Shown in pieces: positions 24,971 to 49,299 of a stretch of DNA of 64,000 bases. The notes under the pieces were generated by a model. It searched no databases. It was given only the letters and a program-made list of their open reading frames with translations, and was not told the DNA's origin. The DNA comes from Doris montereyensis (taxonomy: Eukaryota; Mollusca; Gastropoda; Nudibranchia; Dorididae): positions 7,501-71,500 of the forward strand of contig JAXRKP010000678.1 in NCBI GenBank assembly GCA_037039925.1. Direction: 5' to 3'. Both the position numbers and the translations under genes were made by a program. Positions within the stretch are counted from its first letter, which is position 1. Every line of letters starts with the position of its first letter.

Positions 24971-25008
24971 CAAGGCCGTCTTTAACCTACACTATATAGA
25001 CGGCCTTG
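24971..25008. other. Perfect 11-bp hairpin
   Basis: Arms CAAGGCCGTCT and AGACGGCCTTG are separated by a 16-nt AT-rich loop. The stem is GC-rich compared with surroundings. Function unknown. Confidence 0.6.
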
Positions 25009-25394
25009 CCTGTAGTCAACAGGTAAGAGGTCGGTCTGGTGAAATCGGTGTCGGCTCAGGCCTTGCTGCGAGAACGACCGGTGATGCATCATTTTTCATT
25101 GAAACATCGACTCCCTTGCAGCCATTTAAAAAACCTCGGAAGTCTCATCTGAAAATCTTAAAAAATCTCGAAACTCTCATCTGAAAATCCCGGAGATCCT
25201 TTCGACGTGTCAAAAAACCCGGAAATCCGAGAAAAAACCGGAAAACCCCCACCCCTGAAACATGCATTATGATCCCTTTTGGCTATTGTACAATTATTAA
25301 AATTAGAAACCGAGTTTAAATTATGACTTTACTTTGATAATTTTATAACTGGCAAATGGCACAGGCTAGACAAGTGGGAAATGGTAGATCCTCT

Positions 25395-25740
25395 AGGTTT
25401 CGACTTTCATCACGATGGCCTTTACACATTACAAGACAACAATTTCGGCCTAACACTAATCCACCACAAGATGCCAATCTGCATCATGGCCTTCACTCAT
25501 TACCAGGTTTTGACTTTCACCATGATGGCCTTTACACATTACAAGACAACAGACTCGGCCTGGCGCCACTACGCCACCAGATGCCGAGTTGCATCAAGGC
25601 ATTGAATCATTACCAGGTTCTGACCTTCAGTCAGTTGAGTCAGATGGCACCAACTCATTACAAGACAAGTATCTACGGCTTGGCACTAGTACACCACCAA
25701 GTACCAATCGGCACCATTGTATTGATTTTTTGTGCCATGT
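25395..25740. repeat. Three tandem 110-bp units
   Basis: Equivalent points (GACTTTC or GACCTTC) fall at 25402, 25512 and 25622, exactly 110 bp apart. Each unit contains an ATTACAAGACAA-type motif and a CACCA-rich half. Because 110 is not a multiple of three, each unit translates similarly only in a different frame, so the overlapping 65-144-codon frames here are not one repeat protein. Confidence 0.85.
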
Positions 25741-25799
25741 GCCGATGGTCATCAAACAATGGTACAAACAAACTAAAAGACAATAAATAATCTCTTCCA

Positions 25800-26975
25800 A
25801 AATGGGCGATGAAGAGATATACAGGTGTCTACTAAATGTGATAGTAATACCTTATTTGAAGTCTGCTTCAAATTTTTGGCTAACACTTGCATTAAACTAT
25901 GGGCGGGAAGGCCATGTTGTGATAGGCAAGAGATATAAACTGCTGAGCTTTTCTTGACTAAATGTACATGAAAATGAGTTTGAATGAGGATGGCTTTCTT
26001 ATTTGTTTTAATTTTAGTCTGCTGTTTTTTTAAAAATTAACTTGAATTTTAAAAAATCTTAAAATCTCAAAAAGTATATGGGCTGTAATATTTTGATTCT
26101 TTTTAAAAAGGTAAGACATATTTAATTTATCTCAGTTGTTTTTAAATGTGCTTAAAAAAAAAGTATTTTATTAAAAAATAACTATTGATAAATTTTGTAA
26201 TATTTTGAAAGGTGCACAAAAAGATATGAAAATCCAAAATAAACCAGTGAAAATCTCTAGTTCCCAATAACAAATACTAGTCTAGCTGTGTACCAAATTT
26301 CAACACTCTGCATGAATACTTTCTGAGATTTTAAGATTTTAAAAACGTTGTATGCTAGAAATCACGTCTTTTGAGAAAAACGGGTTTGAAAATTCAACTT
26401 TCTTGAAGATACAGCCATATTAAAATTGGCCATAGAATTTCTTTTCAGGCTTTATATAAAAAAATCAACTGATGTACTCGATTCTAAAGATGTTGAAGTA
26501 GCATTCTAGAGTGGATTTGGAAAATGGGTATTATGAGCCCAAGACTCTACTAAACGCTGTTACAGCTCACCCGGACCCCCCCTTAATTTAGTCTGCTGTA
26601 TTTGGTTGAGAGTATCTTCTCCAATCTACACCCCCACCCTCCCCCCTCCTATCCACTGCCCACCGATTTCCAACATATTTCTTTATAACATAATCCAGAG
26701 CCATTAGCATAATGTAATTCATTGTTATGAAAAGAACATGGAAACTGCAATGCTAGATGCTGGTTTAACCTATGTAATCACTAGCAGTGTGGGACATCCA
26801 TGGAAGCTCTGTCTTAGATCCTCCATGGTCCACAAAAGTAGAGATTAAGAGTAATGCTAGCAACATCCTGTCTTCACAATATAAGTTTCAGTCGAAATGT
26901 AGGGTAATTTCCTCCAAGACAAAATCATCATTCTTGAAAATCAAAGAAGCACAGAAAATAGCTTCTGATGACAAA
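25800..26975. other. AT-rich intergenic DNA
   Basis: No family or gene recognised. It lies downstream of the C8orf74-like gene, whose presumed poly(A) signal is at 27001-27006. Confidence 0.4.
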
Positions 26976-27000
26976 AAATAATTTTTCAAAATATAAAAGT

Positions 27001-27006
27001 TTTATT
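27001..27006 (-). promoter_or_regulatory. Candidate polyadenylation signal of the C8orf74-like gene
   Basis: AATAAA on the minus strand, about 515 bp past the stop codon at 27520. The 3' UTR would be AT-rich and uninterrupted. Confidence 0.45.
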
Positions 27007-27519
27007 TGTACAAGTTAACATTCCACATTGTGTACAGATTATTTACAAAATTCACTGTCATTATCATACCAATAATCACTTCTGTTCTTATAAAAACAAA
27101 AAGAAGGCAGAGCAACTATGAAAGAAATATACCAAATCAGATCAAGTCTTATATTTACTGAAACTTAGAAATTTTAAATTTTATTTCTGTAGAATTTTTC
27201 AAGCTTATGTATTCACATTGTGTTGAAATGTCCATTTCAATAAGTTCTTATTTGACATATTATCTAAATTTCATGTAGGAAAATATTTGCTTTGTAACAG
27301 TCACATATTATTATAACAACATTATATTTAAGGTATACCAACATCATCACTAACATATGAGTTTTTCTGTAAGTGTAAGTTCACAAATGTTTTCTCATCA
27401 TGTCCATGATTTGTTTTAATTTTTTTTTTTTTTTCTTTTTTGTAGCCTCGAAACAGTGAAACAAACAAATGTCATATGATGTCTAAAAAAAGAGCAGCGA
27501 AATGCACCCAGGAGATCCT

Positions 27520-40014
<12,495 letters not shown>

Positions 40015-40265
40015 CTTGGTTGCTATAGGGAGACAGACGCCAAATGTACAAGTATCAATAATAAGATAATCATAAATAATTTCATAAGTTTCAAAACAAA
40101 GGATTTTGTACAGCTATCTAAGAATATTTTGTATACTGTAAATCTCTTTCAGTCTAAATTCAACAAATAATTGTAGCTTGAGAAATTATATTCAGGTACA
40201 ATAGTCCCTCCTTAAATCAGACAACAAAACTCACTAACTCAATATCATGTGATCAATTTGTCAAA
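40015..40265. promoter_or_regulatory. Divergent promoter between C8orf74-like and ACP5-like genes
   Basis: Only about 250 bp separate the two start codons, so core promoters and 5' UTRs of both genes must lie here or overlap the first exons. The interval is AT-rich, has no CpG-dense block, and contains an X-box-like site at its left edge. No clear TATA box position can be assigned. Confidence 0.6.
40019..40032 (-). promoter_or_regulatory. RFX X-box-like motif
   Basis: On the minus strand the site reads CTCCCTATAGCAAC, 13 of 14 positions of the X-box consensus GTHNYYATRRNAAC (only the first base differs). It sits 4 bp upstream of the C8orf74-like ATG. RFX factors bind such sites, classically close to the start codons of ciliary genes. 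Confidence 0.5.
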
Positions 40266-40311
40266 ATGGAGGCTTTCCCTATTTCTCTTGTCGTCTTTTC
40301 TTTCTTTTCTC
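40266..40311 (+). CDS. ACP5: ACP5-like exon 1, signal peptide
   Basis: Encodes [15 protein letters not shown] plus one base and ends at a TCTC|GTAAGT donor. The single leftover C joins AT of exon 2 to give a His codon and an AYA cleavage-like end, so phase supports the link. Confidence 0.85.
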
Positions 40312-43300
40312 GTAAGTAAAACATAATATCTATAATTATTTTGCGATTGAATAGCATTGTTGCCTTTAATATGAATTATGTTTGGCACATTTTGAATCGC
40401 AGATTGGTTCTAGATCTAGACTATATTTAGATCTATGTTAGATCTAAATCTACTTTTATTTATAATAAGAATAAGGTGGAAATGAACAAGGAAGTCCAAA
40501 AACAAACTTTACCAGGCAGATTTAAGATTTGATTAGTCAGATTGCTTGTTCAGTGCCATTTTTTCCAGTCATCTGGCACCTGTTCTGGTCTCCATGCTTG
40601 GTGACATATATTGCAGTACAGAGGTCCATTGGCTATTAGTGGCTAATAGTGCTGCCATTTATTGGAAACAGAAAGTACTCTTAGGAATTATATAATCCAC
40701 CTGAGAACATATATGAAACAAGGAGTACAGATCAATCAGTAAAGAATAACAAATAACCAGATGAGATAACTGAAGATGTAGTATCTCAATAGAAGAAATC
40801 CGAACAGCTATTAAACAAAAATTAAGCTAGGAAAGGCCCCAGGAGCAGTTCAAATTTATCCCGATATTATCTTCTTTGGTGGCATCTTTGTTTAGTCCAT
40901 AGGCCATTGATAATTTAATTTCTCTTCCTTTTGGTTTACTGTTTACTTCTAATAGCCTTGAGCCAATAAATATCCACCTTTCTAATAGATTTTGATATCT
41001 TTTATGCATTAGTAGGCCTAATGCTCTAGCTCTATCCTTTACATCTACTTCCGAGAAGATTAAAGTATGATTTAGTCCTACATTTTCTATTCCTTGTCCT
41101 TTTTTTCTCTATTTCTTTCTAATTCTTTAGCTAATTCTATCTCTTTTCCATTTATTGCTTTGACATTCATGTTCCAAAAATCGCTTGTGACCTCCATGTG
41201 TGGTAGGCATTCTCGCCTCTCGAACAGCCCACAATAATATTAATTTGAATTACTTCCCTCACTCATCCCTTAACCCCAACCATCACTGTCACGCCTGTCA
41301 ATGTGTTTCACTGTAAGTACAGCTGCAGCGCCACCACGTTAGTGCTGTTAGTGCCTCTCTCAGTCTGGTTTCATCAAGGTAATATATATATTGATCTTTG
41401 GTAACATTAATTTTTCATTTCTTCCTACTTCGCTCTTAAACGGATCACTAATGCATATTAACATAAAATTGTCACATAAAATGGAAAGATTTATCTGTTT
41501 ATATGTGCAGTGCTTTTCTTTATCATTTTTGAACTTTTAGATGCCTATGCTGTCAACAGTCTTCGTTTCCTTGTCATTGGGGATATGGGGGAATCCCACT
41601 GAACCATACTCTACCTATGTCGAAAGGACTACTGCTCAACAAATGGGCAAAGTGGCTGATGTTTATGGTCCCCAATTTATCTTAGAACTCGGGGATAATT
41701 TCTACTTTGATGGTGTTAAGCATCTAGAGGATGCAAGATTTCAAGTAAGTAGTTGAAAAGGTGAATTTAAACTTAGTTACATAAACTTGTTTTTTTTTAA
41801 AGATATCAACAGGCTGTAGATATATATGTATTTAAATACAAAGGAGCTATAGTGGAGTGAAGTAAAAATGGAGCTGTAGACATATGTCTTTACTTGTCTT
41901 TTCTCTTTTTTTTTTGCTGTTGTTACTTTTGTTTTGTTTATTTTCTTTTTGTTACCTTCATCTTTACTGTTTCTTCTTTTGTATTTAAAAATTTTTTTTT
42001 TTTTCATGGACATAGAATTCATTTGTGGATGATGAGATAATTTGTTCAAATGTAATTTACCTGGATTGTCTCATGGTTATCTCTTTTACCTCAAATTAAT
42101 TTAATTCCTTACAATATCTTTCATTGCCATAGAAAGGAACACAAAAAGAAAGGAAAAGATAAGTCTGTTGGTTTTAGTAACAGCATTAATCTACTGTAAA
42201 ATGTAAAAAAAAGTAAAAAAATGAAATAAAATTATAATACTTTGGCATGTAATATCATATCTCAAATCGATATATCATGAAAATCACCTAAAGTTAACCT
42301 ATGTTGTGTGTGTTTATTAGCTTTATTTTCATAATGAAAAGTTTATGAGATAAAATTTTAATCTGATTTTGGTATGTATATCTTGTGCTTTGAGAAATCC
42401 TGGGCCTTCCAATAGCATCAATCTTTCAAATACCCAATTTAAGTAATTGGTTTACCTCTCACTTTTAATTAGCAGCATCAATTGCCAACTCTTTAGAGAT
42501 CATCCTTTTATCCGCTCTTTTGTGGAAGACAAACTAATGAGAAGTGGAAGGGGGTTGAGGGGGAAGACAATAGGTTTCATTTATTTTTGTGTGTGGGGGG
42601 GGGGGGGGGGTTTCCCTCCTGGTTTAAAAAAAAAATTGGATCTTCGTTTTCATTTACGTTTTTCCATTTTCATTTCATAGGAGCTTTATGAATTGTTTTC
42701 ATTATGAACAGTAATATAGGCATTTGTTTTGAGATATCATGATTCTATTGTGTAAAATAATGTGATACCTTTCTGCCTGACATTTTCAGCTCACTTTTGA
42801 AGATGTCTACACTGCTCAATCCCTCCAAGTACCATGGCACATTATTGCTGGCAATCACGATCACCGCGGTAATGTTTCTGCCCAAATTGCTTACTCCAAC
42901 CACTCTAAAAAATGGTAATTTACTACTTGTTTTGAAATTCAATAAAAATCATTTTTAATTCACTTGTACAGTTTTCTTCTCAAAGTTAGGAAACAATGAC
43001 ATTCGCTTTAATGAATGTCATTTCTGGTAGAAGAATTCCTCAAATAAAAAATTATCAAGGGTTTATATAGAATCTACTTGCCAAATATTATATGTTATTC
43101 TTAGTGCCCTGCTAGGAGAGCCTTTGACGCACAAAAAGCGACCAATTCAGAATTATATATTTAATCATCTATATGGACAGATAGAATGTTGATAGATAGA
43201 TAGATAGACAGATATTGCTTTAATTAACGAGGCATAAGGTTTGAATTATATGGCTGTATAACCTATTACATTGTCTTTGTATAATATGTTTTAATGTCAT

Positions 43301-43827
43301 CATGACCATACCAAATTTCTCTGTTCAGAGATGAATAGGAGATTTTATTTACATTTGTAGAAATGATATTTGTTTCTTCTTATTTTCAGTATTGTTATTA
43401 TTGTTATTATTATTGTTTTCTTTTTCATCTTCTTCTTCCTCATTGTATTTGTCTTCTTCATTTTCTTTTTTTTTCTACTCCTCTTCTTCATCTTCTTTCT
43501 CCTTTTGCTTATGGTTTGTTGGCGGATGATACTGGTGGGCCCTAATTCTTTTCTTTGACTCTCACATGTCATTCATCTTGTTTTCTTCTTCTTCTTCTTC
43601 TTCTTCTTCTTCTTCTTCTTCTTCTTCTTCTTCTTCTTCTTCTTCTTCTTCTTCTTCTTCTTCTTTCTTCTTCCTCTTCATCTTCTTCTTCTTCTTCTTC
43701 TTCTTCTTCTTCTTCTTCTTCTTCTTCTTCTTCTTCTTCTTCTTCTTCTTCTTCTTCTTCTTCTTCTTCTTCTTTTTCTTCTTCTTTCTTCTTTTTCTTT
43801 TTTTCTTCTTTTCGTTTTTGATTTTTG

Positions 43828-43872
<45 letters not shown>

Positions 43873-45966
43873 TTAATTACTGCTCATATTGTAATTTGGA
43901 TTGGTTTATATTATATTAATCTACATGATGGTCACATATGTAAGTGCATTGTTATGTGCGCATGTTTTTCTTATTTTTGATACAGGGATTTCCCAGATTT
44001 CTATTACTACTTTGAGCAACCATTACCAGGTGGCAAGACTTTAGGTTTCGTCATGACTGATACAATCTTGCTTTGCGGAAACACACATGATCATATCGCA
44101 GATCAGCCAAAAGGTCCAGCAGACCAATACAAAGCCAACAAGCAATGGACATTTATTGAAGATTCATTGAAACATAGCAAGTGAGTACAAAGGGATTTTA
44201 GGGGGTGTGGTAATGTGTGGGGAGAGGGATGGGTTGTATGCTCATTTGCATTTGTCTTGGGGTTTTTTGGTGCTGTTCTTCTTTTCTTTTTCTCTTCATT
44301 TCTTAAGCATTGGGTACATCTTTTTATGCCAGGTCGTCAAAATTTTAGCTTTGTGTGTTGTTTTAACATGAAAGAAAATTTGTATTTAATGGTGAGCTGC
44401 GTTTTAACAGTATGTGGGCTGTTGGTAGATGTTAATCGTAAATCATTTCACTCTTTCACATGTCTTTCATCATTGCTTATTATGATCATCGTAATAGCAA
44501 AGCATATGATAACCATAAAGCTCTTGATGTATACAGATGAGAAGTTTTTGAACAATTAGGACACAAATATTTTATTTTGCTTATGTCATCTTCTTACAAA
44601 TCATCATTGTGCTGACATGTTGACCGTAGTCAGATTTATGTCACAATGAAACTGATTTATTTTAACACTCCTCATTCTATGATCTATCATGATAGTAAAT
44701 GAGGAAAATATGTGCTATGGCATTCTTAAGTTATCATTGGCATTTCATTTTTGGCCCATGTCACTCACCGAGTCAGATCAGAAGAGTTTATTTCACTTTT
44801 CTCAAAACCACTGAAAATGACCTGGGTCAAAATGTAAGCACACTGATAAAATCCCTGCATCATTCAACTGATAACCCTGAGGTAACAATGGGCCAACTGA
44901 CAAACTCTCCATCTATTTTCTGTCATGTGTCATATTCCATCCCTACCAAAGCCCAGATTTTTAACAGGAGCAGGTGGCAAATTGAGAGAAATTAAACTCA
45001 GCAGTAGCAATGAGGACTTCAAAAATTAAATTAAGTATATTAAAAAAAAAATCAAAACTTTATTAATCACAGTCGAATTAAAAATCAAGTATGCTGGCAT
45101 TAATAGTAAAATATTAAATCAATCAGCTATTTTTTTAGAATATTTAGCGTTGTCTCATCAGTTGAAATAATTTTCCTCATACATGGAAGATGAGAAGATA
45201 ATCCATCATTGCCCATCTTCTTCCTTATCAGGGCCGACTTTTTGTTTGTAGCAGGACACTATCCAGTCTACTCTATCGCAGAGCATGGGCCAACAAATTG
45301 CTTGGTGAAGGGTTTATTGCCTTTACTAGAAAAATACAATGTCAATGGCTATCTTTCTGGACACGAACATAATTTACAGGTAATTGTAGGAAGATTTATG
45401 GTACTCAAGTTATCATAATCTTATTCATTTTTACCATTATCATTTTTATCTTCATTGTTACTCCAGTCAATACATTATCACCATTACCCTCATAAATATC
45501 ATCATTATCAGCTACAGCATCCTTATCAGACTAATGAAAATGTTTATTCCATGTTACTGTTACCCAGATTGTATCCATTTCATTTATTTTCTCTTCTCAT
45601 TCCTCTTGCTTGGATCTGAAGAGTGACTATGTGCATTGATGCCAACAGACATTGTTTTACGTTAGATTTGATAACTATTGATATTATTCTCCCCTTTTCT
45701 CTCCCTCCCTAGCATCTCCAACTGAACTCCACCACCACCAAAGGGAAAACCATCGACTTGTTTGTATCAGGAATGGCAAACTTTATTGATTGCAGCACAA
45801 AGCATGCAAATTCTGTTCCATCTGGCTCTACTCGTTTCCATTATGCTAATCCTCTTTCTTTGGGGGATTTCTTACTGTTGAGGCGGTGCCCAGCAATATG
45901 ACTTTCACCTTTTTGGATGCCTTTGGTGAAAGGCTTTACTCAACTGTTGTTTTCCCAAGGAAATAG
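40266..45966 (+). CDS. ACP5: Tartrate-resistant (purple) acid phosphatase, complete six-exon gene
   Basis: A secreted or lysosomal metallophosphatase with a di-iron type centre, hydrolysing phosphomonoesters. Six exons join in phase (40266-40311, 41541-41744, 42790-42914, 43986-44180, 45232-45379, 45713-45966) to about 323 residues, matching the ~325 of the mammalian enzyme. In order: signal peptide ending [89 protein letters not shown]. These contain the expected metal ligands (Asp, Asp-Tyr, Asn, three His) and the catalytic-site His of GNHDH. GHEHN replaces the more usual GHDHN. Two small indels, in exon 2 after GD and in exon 6 in a G-run, break the raw frame. All splice sites are good, so error is likelier than pseudogenisation. 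Confidence 0.93.
40685..40864 (+). mobile_element. LINE fragment (RT N-terminal part)
   Basis: Reads like the linker and start of the RT of the 17/53/61-kb LINE family: CATATATGAAACAAGGAGTA, then [12 protein letters not shown] and [11 protein letters not shown] with shifts. Lies in intron 1 of the ACP5-like gene. Confidence 0.75.
40865..41190 (-). mobile_element. LINE fragment (endonuclease part), inverted
   Basis: Starts exactly where the previous fragment stops. On the minus strand it reads [20 protein letters not shown], then [14 protein letters not shown], the endonuclease of the same family. It is nearly identical over 40865-40920 to 55316-55375. Confidence 0.75.
41541..41744 (+). CDS. 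ACP5: ACP5-like exon 2, first metal-binding motifs
   Basis: After TTTTAG the frame [14 protein letters not shown] is required by exon 1. The remaining exon ([13 protein letters not shown] through [12 protein letters not shown] to RFQ) is in another frame. The switch falls at GGGGATATGGGGGAAT, where GDWG(G)N is expected; either one extra A or two missing G would explain it. Donor GTAAGT. Confidence 0.92.
42790..42914 (+). CDS. ACP5: ACP5-like exon 3, GNHDH motif
   Basis: TTTTCAG acceptor, [16 protein letters not shown], then [14 protein letters not shown], ending in a split Trp codon at a GTAATT donor. Confidence 0.95.
43586..43875. repeat. (TTC)n followed by (ATT)n in ACP5 intron 3
   Basis: About 240 bp of interrupted TTC then about 45 bp of ATT. 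Both lie between exons 3 and 4. Long Ser/Phe/Leu frames here are artefacts. Confidence 0.97.
43986..44180 (+). CDS. ACP5: ACP5-like exon 4
   Basis: Completes the Trp codon and encodes [16 protein letters not shown] through [13 protein letters not shown] and [12 protein letters not shown]; donor GTGAGT. The preceding intron carries a long TTC/ATT array. Confidence 0.95.
44190..45225. other. ACP5: ACP5 intron 4
   Basis: No element recognised. Two ~100-codon frames (44215-44559 and 44699-44995) have no domain signature and are taken as chance. Confidence 0.5.
45232..45379 (+). CDS. ACP5: ACP5-like exon 5, histidine ligands
   Basis: Encodes [35 protein letters not shown] and SGHEHNLQ. Both ends are phase-consistent; donor GTAATT. 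Confidence 0.95.
45713..45966 (+). CDS. ACP5: ACP5-like exon 6 (stop codon)
   Basis: [20 protein letters not shown], then MANFIDCS, then [10 protein letters not shown]. The frame is lost in TTTGGGGGATTTC; one more G restores [20 protein letters not shown] and an ending VVFPRK before TAG, matching the family C-terminus. An ATTAAA 27 bp later is the only nearby poly(A)-like signal. Confidence 0.92.
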
Positions 45967-45974
45967 ATTTGACC

Positions 45975-47220
45975 AAGTGGGAGTATTTCTTGATTAAACA
46001 AAGCTTTCTTTTATATGTTTTTGTATAACAAAAGCCTTTTTTGGATTTGTTTCATGAACTGTTGGATAACATTAATCTGATTTTTCAAAATCTCGGTTGG
46101 AAAGTTTTGTGTCAGATGGAAAGTAGATGATTTGTTTCTTATTACTATTATGCCCAATGGGTATCTATATCTTCTCATGTTGTAAAAATTGCTTGGTTAT
46201 TTTTTAAAGATTTTCACCCCAAAACACAATCCCTGAAGACGACAGTGAGTTTCCTTCAGTTGAATATTTTTATTTGATATGTAATCTTTTTTACAGGATA
46301 CTAAGAAAAAACCACAACCAAAATTGGCACTTTTGTTCAAAATAGACTACCTAATTTGTAATTGTGACTATTTGTAGATTCTATAATTATAGTCATTTAT
46401 CTACCATTTTACTGATCAAGAATGTATCGCTGTAATCCCAATGCTTCTTTTTATTTTTGTCCTTAATTAGGGTTTCTGAGTTTTAGAGGTATGAATGATG
46501 TAATGTGTATAGATATAGTATAAAAAAAAATACGTCTATTACCAAGTCTTTAGTGTAACCATGACAACAGAAGAATGCTGTATCCTTATATTTCTTTATC
46601 GTTGCCATTCCATGAGAGTCATATTCAATGCTCTGTAGTGATATACATTTGTAGTTATTGAAACTGCTTTGTCATATTTACCTTCTCTTTCCTGCATTCT
46701 GTCTTGGAGAATATCAAAACTGTGCCTAGTTATAACTTTTCTAATTGGACTTAGACACAAATTATGTCTGAATATTTGTTCTCCTTTCCCCAGATGAATA
46801 GAATTGAAGTTCCTTGTATTTATCTAGTTGTCTCCCATAACCTTTAGTAGCAGGGGGTTGAACACTTCAGGCATAAAGGTTATTGTGTATTTAATCAATT
46901 GTCTCTGTTCTCATGCAATACAATCCATGTGATATTTTCAAAGAAGGTTTAAACATCTATCTTGGATTTCAAATTCCTGCATAAGCACTATATCAAATGT
47001 TTTTTTTGTAATGATAATGATAATACTACATTGTAGTATCAGTGATGGATGCTGCTGAAAGAATTTTCTTCCATTCTCTTTCATTCATCTGACTGTATCC
47101 ACTTTGTTCATGGATGATATTATTGCACCCAAGTGTAGATTTCTACCTTTTGCACTACATCTGTTGTCTTTCTTTCCCACTTTATCTGTATCTTTTAATG
47201 TACTAGTGTTGCATCCTTAT
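45975..47220. other. Downstream flank of the ACP5-like gene
   Basis: AT-rich DNA, probably 3' UTR at its left end. No gene or element recognised. Confidence 0.45.
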
Positions 47221-47324
47221 CACTTCCATACTCTTTGTCTCTCTTTCTTCTCTTCCTCTCCCTTCTCATCTATGTCTTTTTCTCTGTCTGTCTGCCTATC
47301 TTTGTATTTGTCTTTGTCTCTCTC

Positions 47325-47690
<366 letters not shown>

Positions 47691-47759
47691 TCCTCCTTCC
47701 ATCCCTGTATCTCATTGGGTCCTATGTTCAGAAAAAATATTTGATTTACATCCTTGAAA

Positions 47760-49180
47760 CATGTCTGCAGACTTGCCAAAAGCTTTCATATTTCCATCTT
47801 TTCAATATAAAATGTCCCTTTGAATATGTTATTATTTATAACGTTGATACTTTTACAGTTCAAGCATTTTCTCCTGTGTGAGAATGCAGATTTCGATTAC
47901 TCTTTTTTGTTTTTTTATCTTTAAAACCTGTTCTTATCAAATTTCTGTAAATTCTGCTTACAGTGTACTCTACATATATTGGCATTCCTTTCGTTCGGTG
48001 CTTGTATTTTTTACGTGAAACCATATTGTCTAAACAATGTAAAACGCAAGTTTGTTTGCTTTTGGTATAAACTAATGATGCATTTTTAAATTTTTAAATT
48101 TCTGGATGGGCTACAAAATGTAATTCAAAGGAGAAAATAACCATATGGGCTCATTTAAACTGAAAACGCCAAAGTGTGATATACTATGTAAATCATATCG
48201 TTGGTGAAATTATCTGAACACGTTACTCCATGATATATGGGATATGAGATTTGTCCTTTAAAGCAGTGCTACTCAAAGTGTGGTACGCATACCGGTGATG
48301 ATATGCAAGCCATTGTGCACCGGTACGTGAAGATCAAGAATCTGTGTGTTTTTTACTAAGAGTACTATGCTTGTGTGGCTCACCGGTCCATGGCACAGTG
48401 AAAAAAATAGTGTTTGGTCTGCCACATTGGATAGTTTGAGGTACTGCTGTAAATGATCAAACGCTTGCTTCTATTATGTCTTTATTAATATTGGAGGCTG
48501 TGAACTAATAGGAACACTCATTTTACGCACATGATCTAAAGGAAGATTTCCGTATTTCTTCCCGCCTAGAAACTCTAACCTTGTAAGTCAAGGAGCAGAC
48601 TTACTTTTTAGATCTTTCAAAAAGTTTGCCTATAGCCACATAAGTCGATTTTGTGCACAGGATTATTTTTTTCCCTTTGCTTCATTCTTAACTTAAGACT
48701 AAAGAAGTTATTAAATTGTAATCCAGAAAACGTTATATAGTGTTTTCAGCCCTATTCAATGATTCATTTAGTTTTTTGCATCTCCTGAAAAATTACGTCA
48801 TCCGGACATACATGTTAAGACAGTCTCACCAACGACAGGACGTATTCCTGTACTTACTTACTATGTGTTAAACCCATTACCCCTTCATTCTTATATAATT
48901 TTTTGTGCTTTTTGTGGTCAGGAAGTCGTACAACGATTTGAAGCCAAAATATTTTAGGAAGATCCAATATTCATATCATCTTGACAAACCAATAACCAAA
49001 ATTTGAAGTGTGTGTAAAAAAAGAATTCTACAGGGCAGCAGATATTTTACTTAATCAGAACATCATTTTATTTGGTTCTTAAAGTCACTGTACACCATTT
49101 TAGAATGTTAATTAATTTTACCATACTGAAATTCAAAACCATGCACTCATACAGTTATAACTCAGTAATTGAATTAGTTT
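47760..49180. other. Intergenic DNA, nothing recognised
   Basis: Unique AT-rich sequence with no open frame of note. A CACCGG-containing imperfect inverted pair occurs around 48280-48390. Confidence 0.4.
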
Positions 49181-49186
49181 TTTAAT

Positions 49187-49188
49187 TA

Positions 49189-49221
<33 letters not shown>

Positions 49222-49299
49222 ATTATTATTATTATCATATTACTGCTATTATTATTATTGTTGTTATTATTATTATTATTATTGTTGTTATTATTATTA
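49187..49299. repeat. (ATT)n microsatellite
   Basis: Interrupted ATT triplets; the DNA transposon that follows has inserted into it, and ATT triplets resume at 50017. Confidence 0.95.

Noticed and set aside
44699..44995. 98-codon ORF in ACP5 intron 4
   Set aside because: No family recognised, and it lies inside an intron bounded by well-supported exons.
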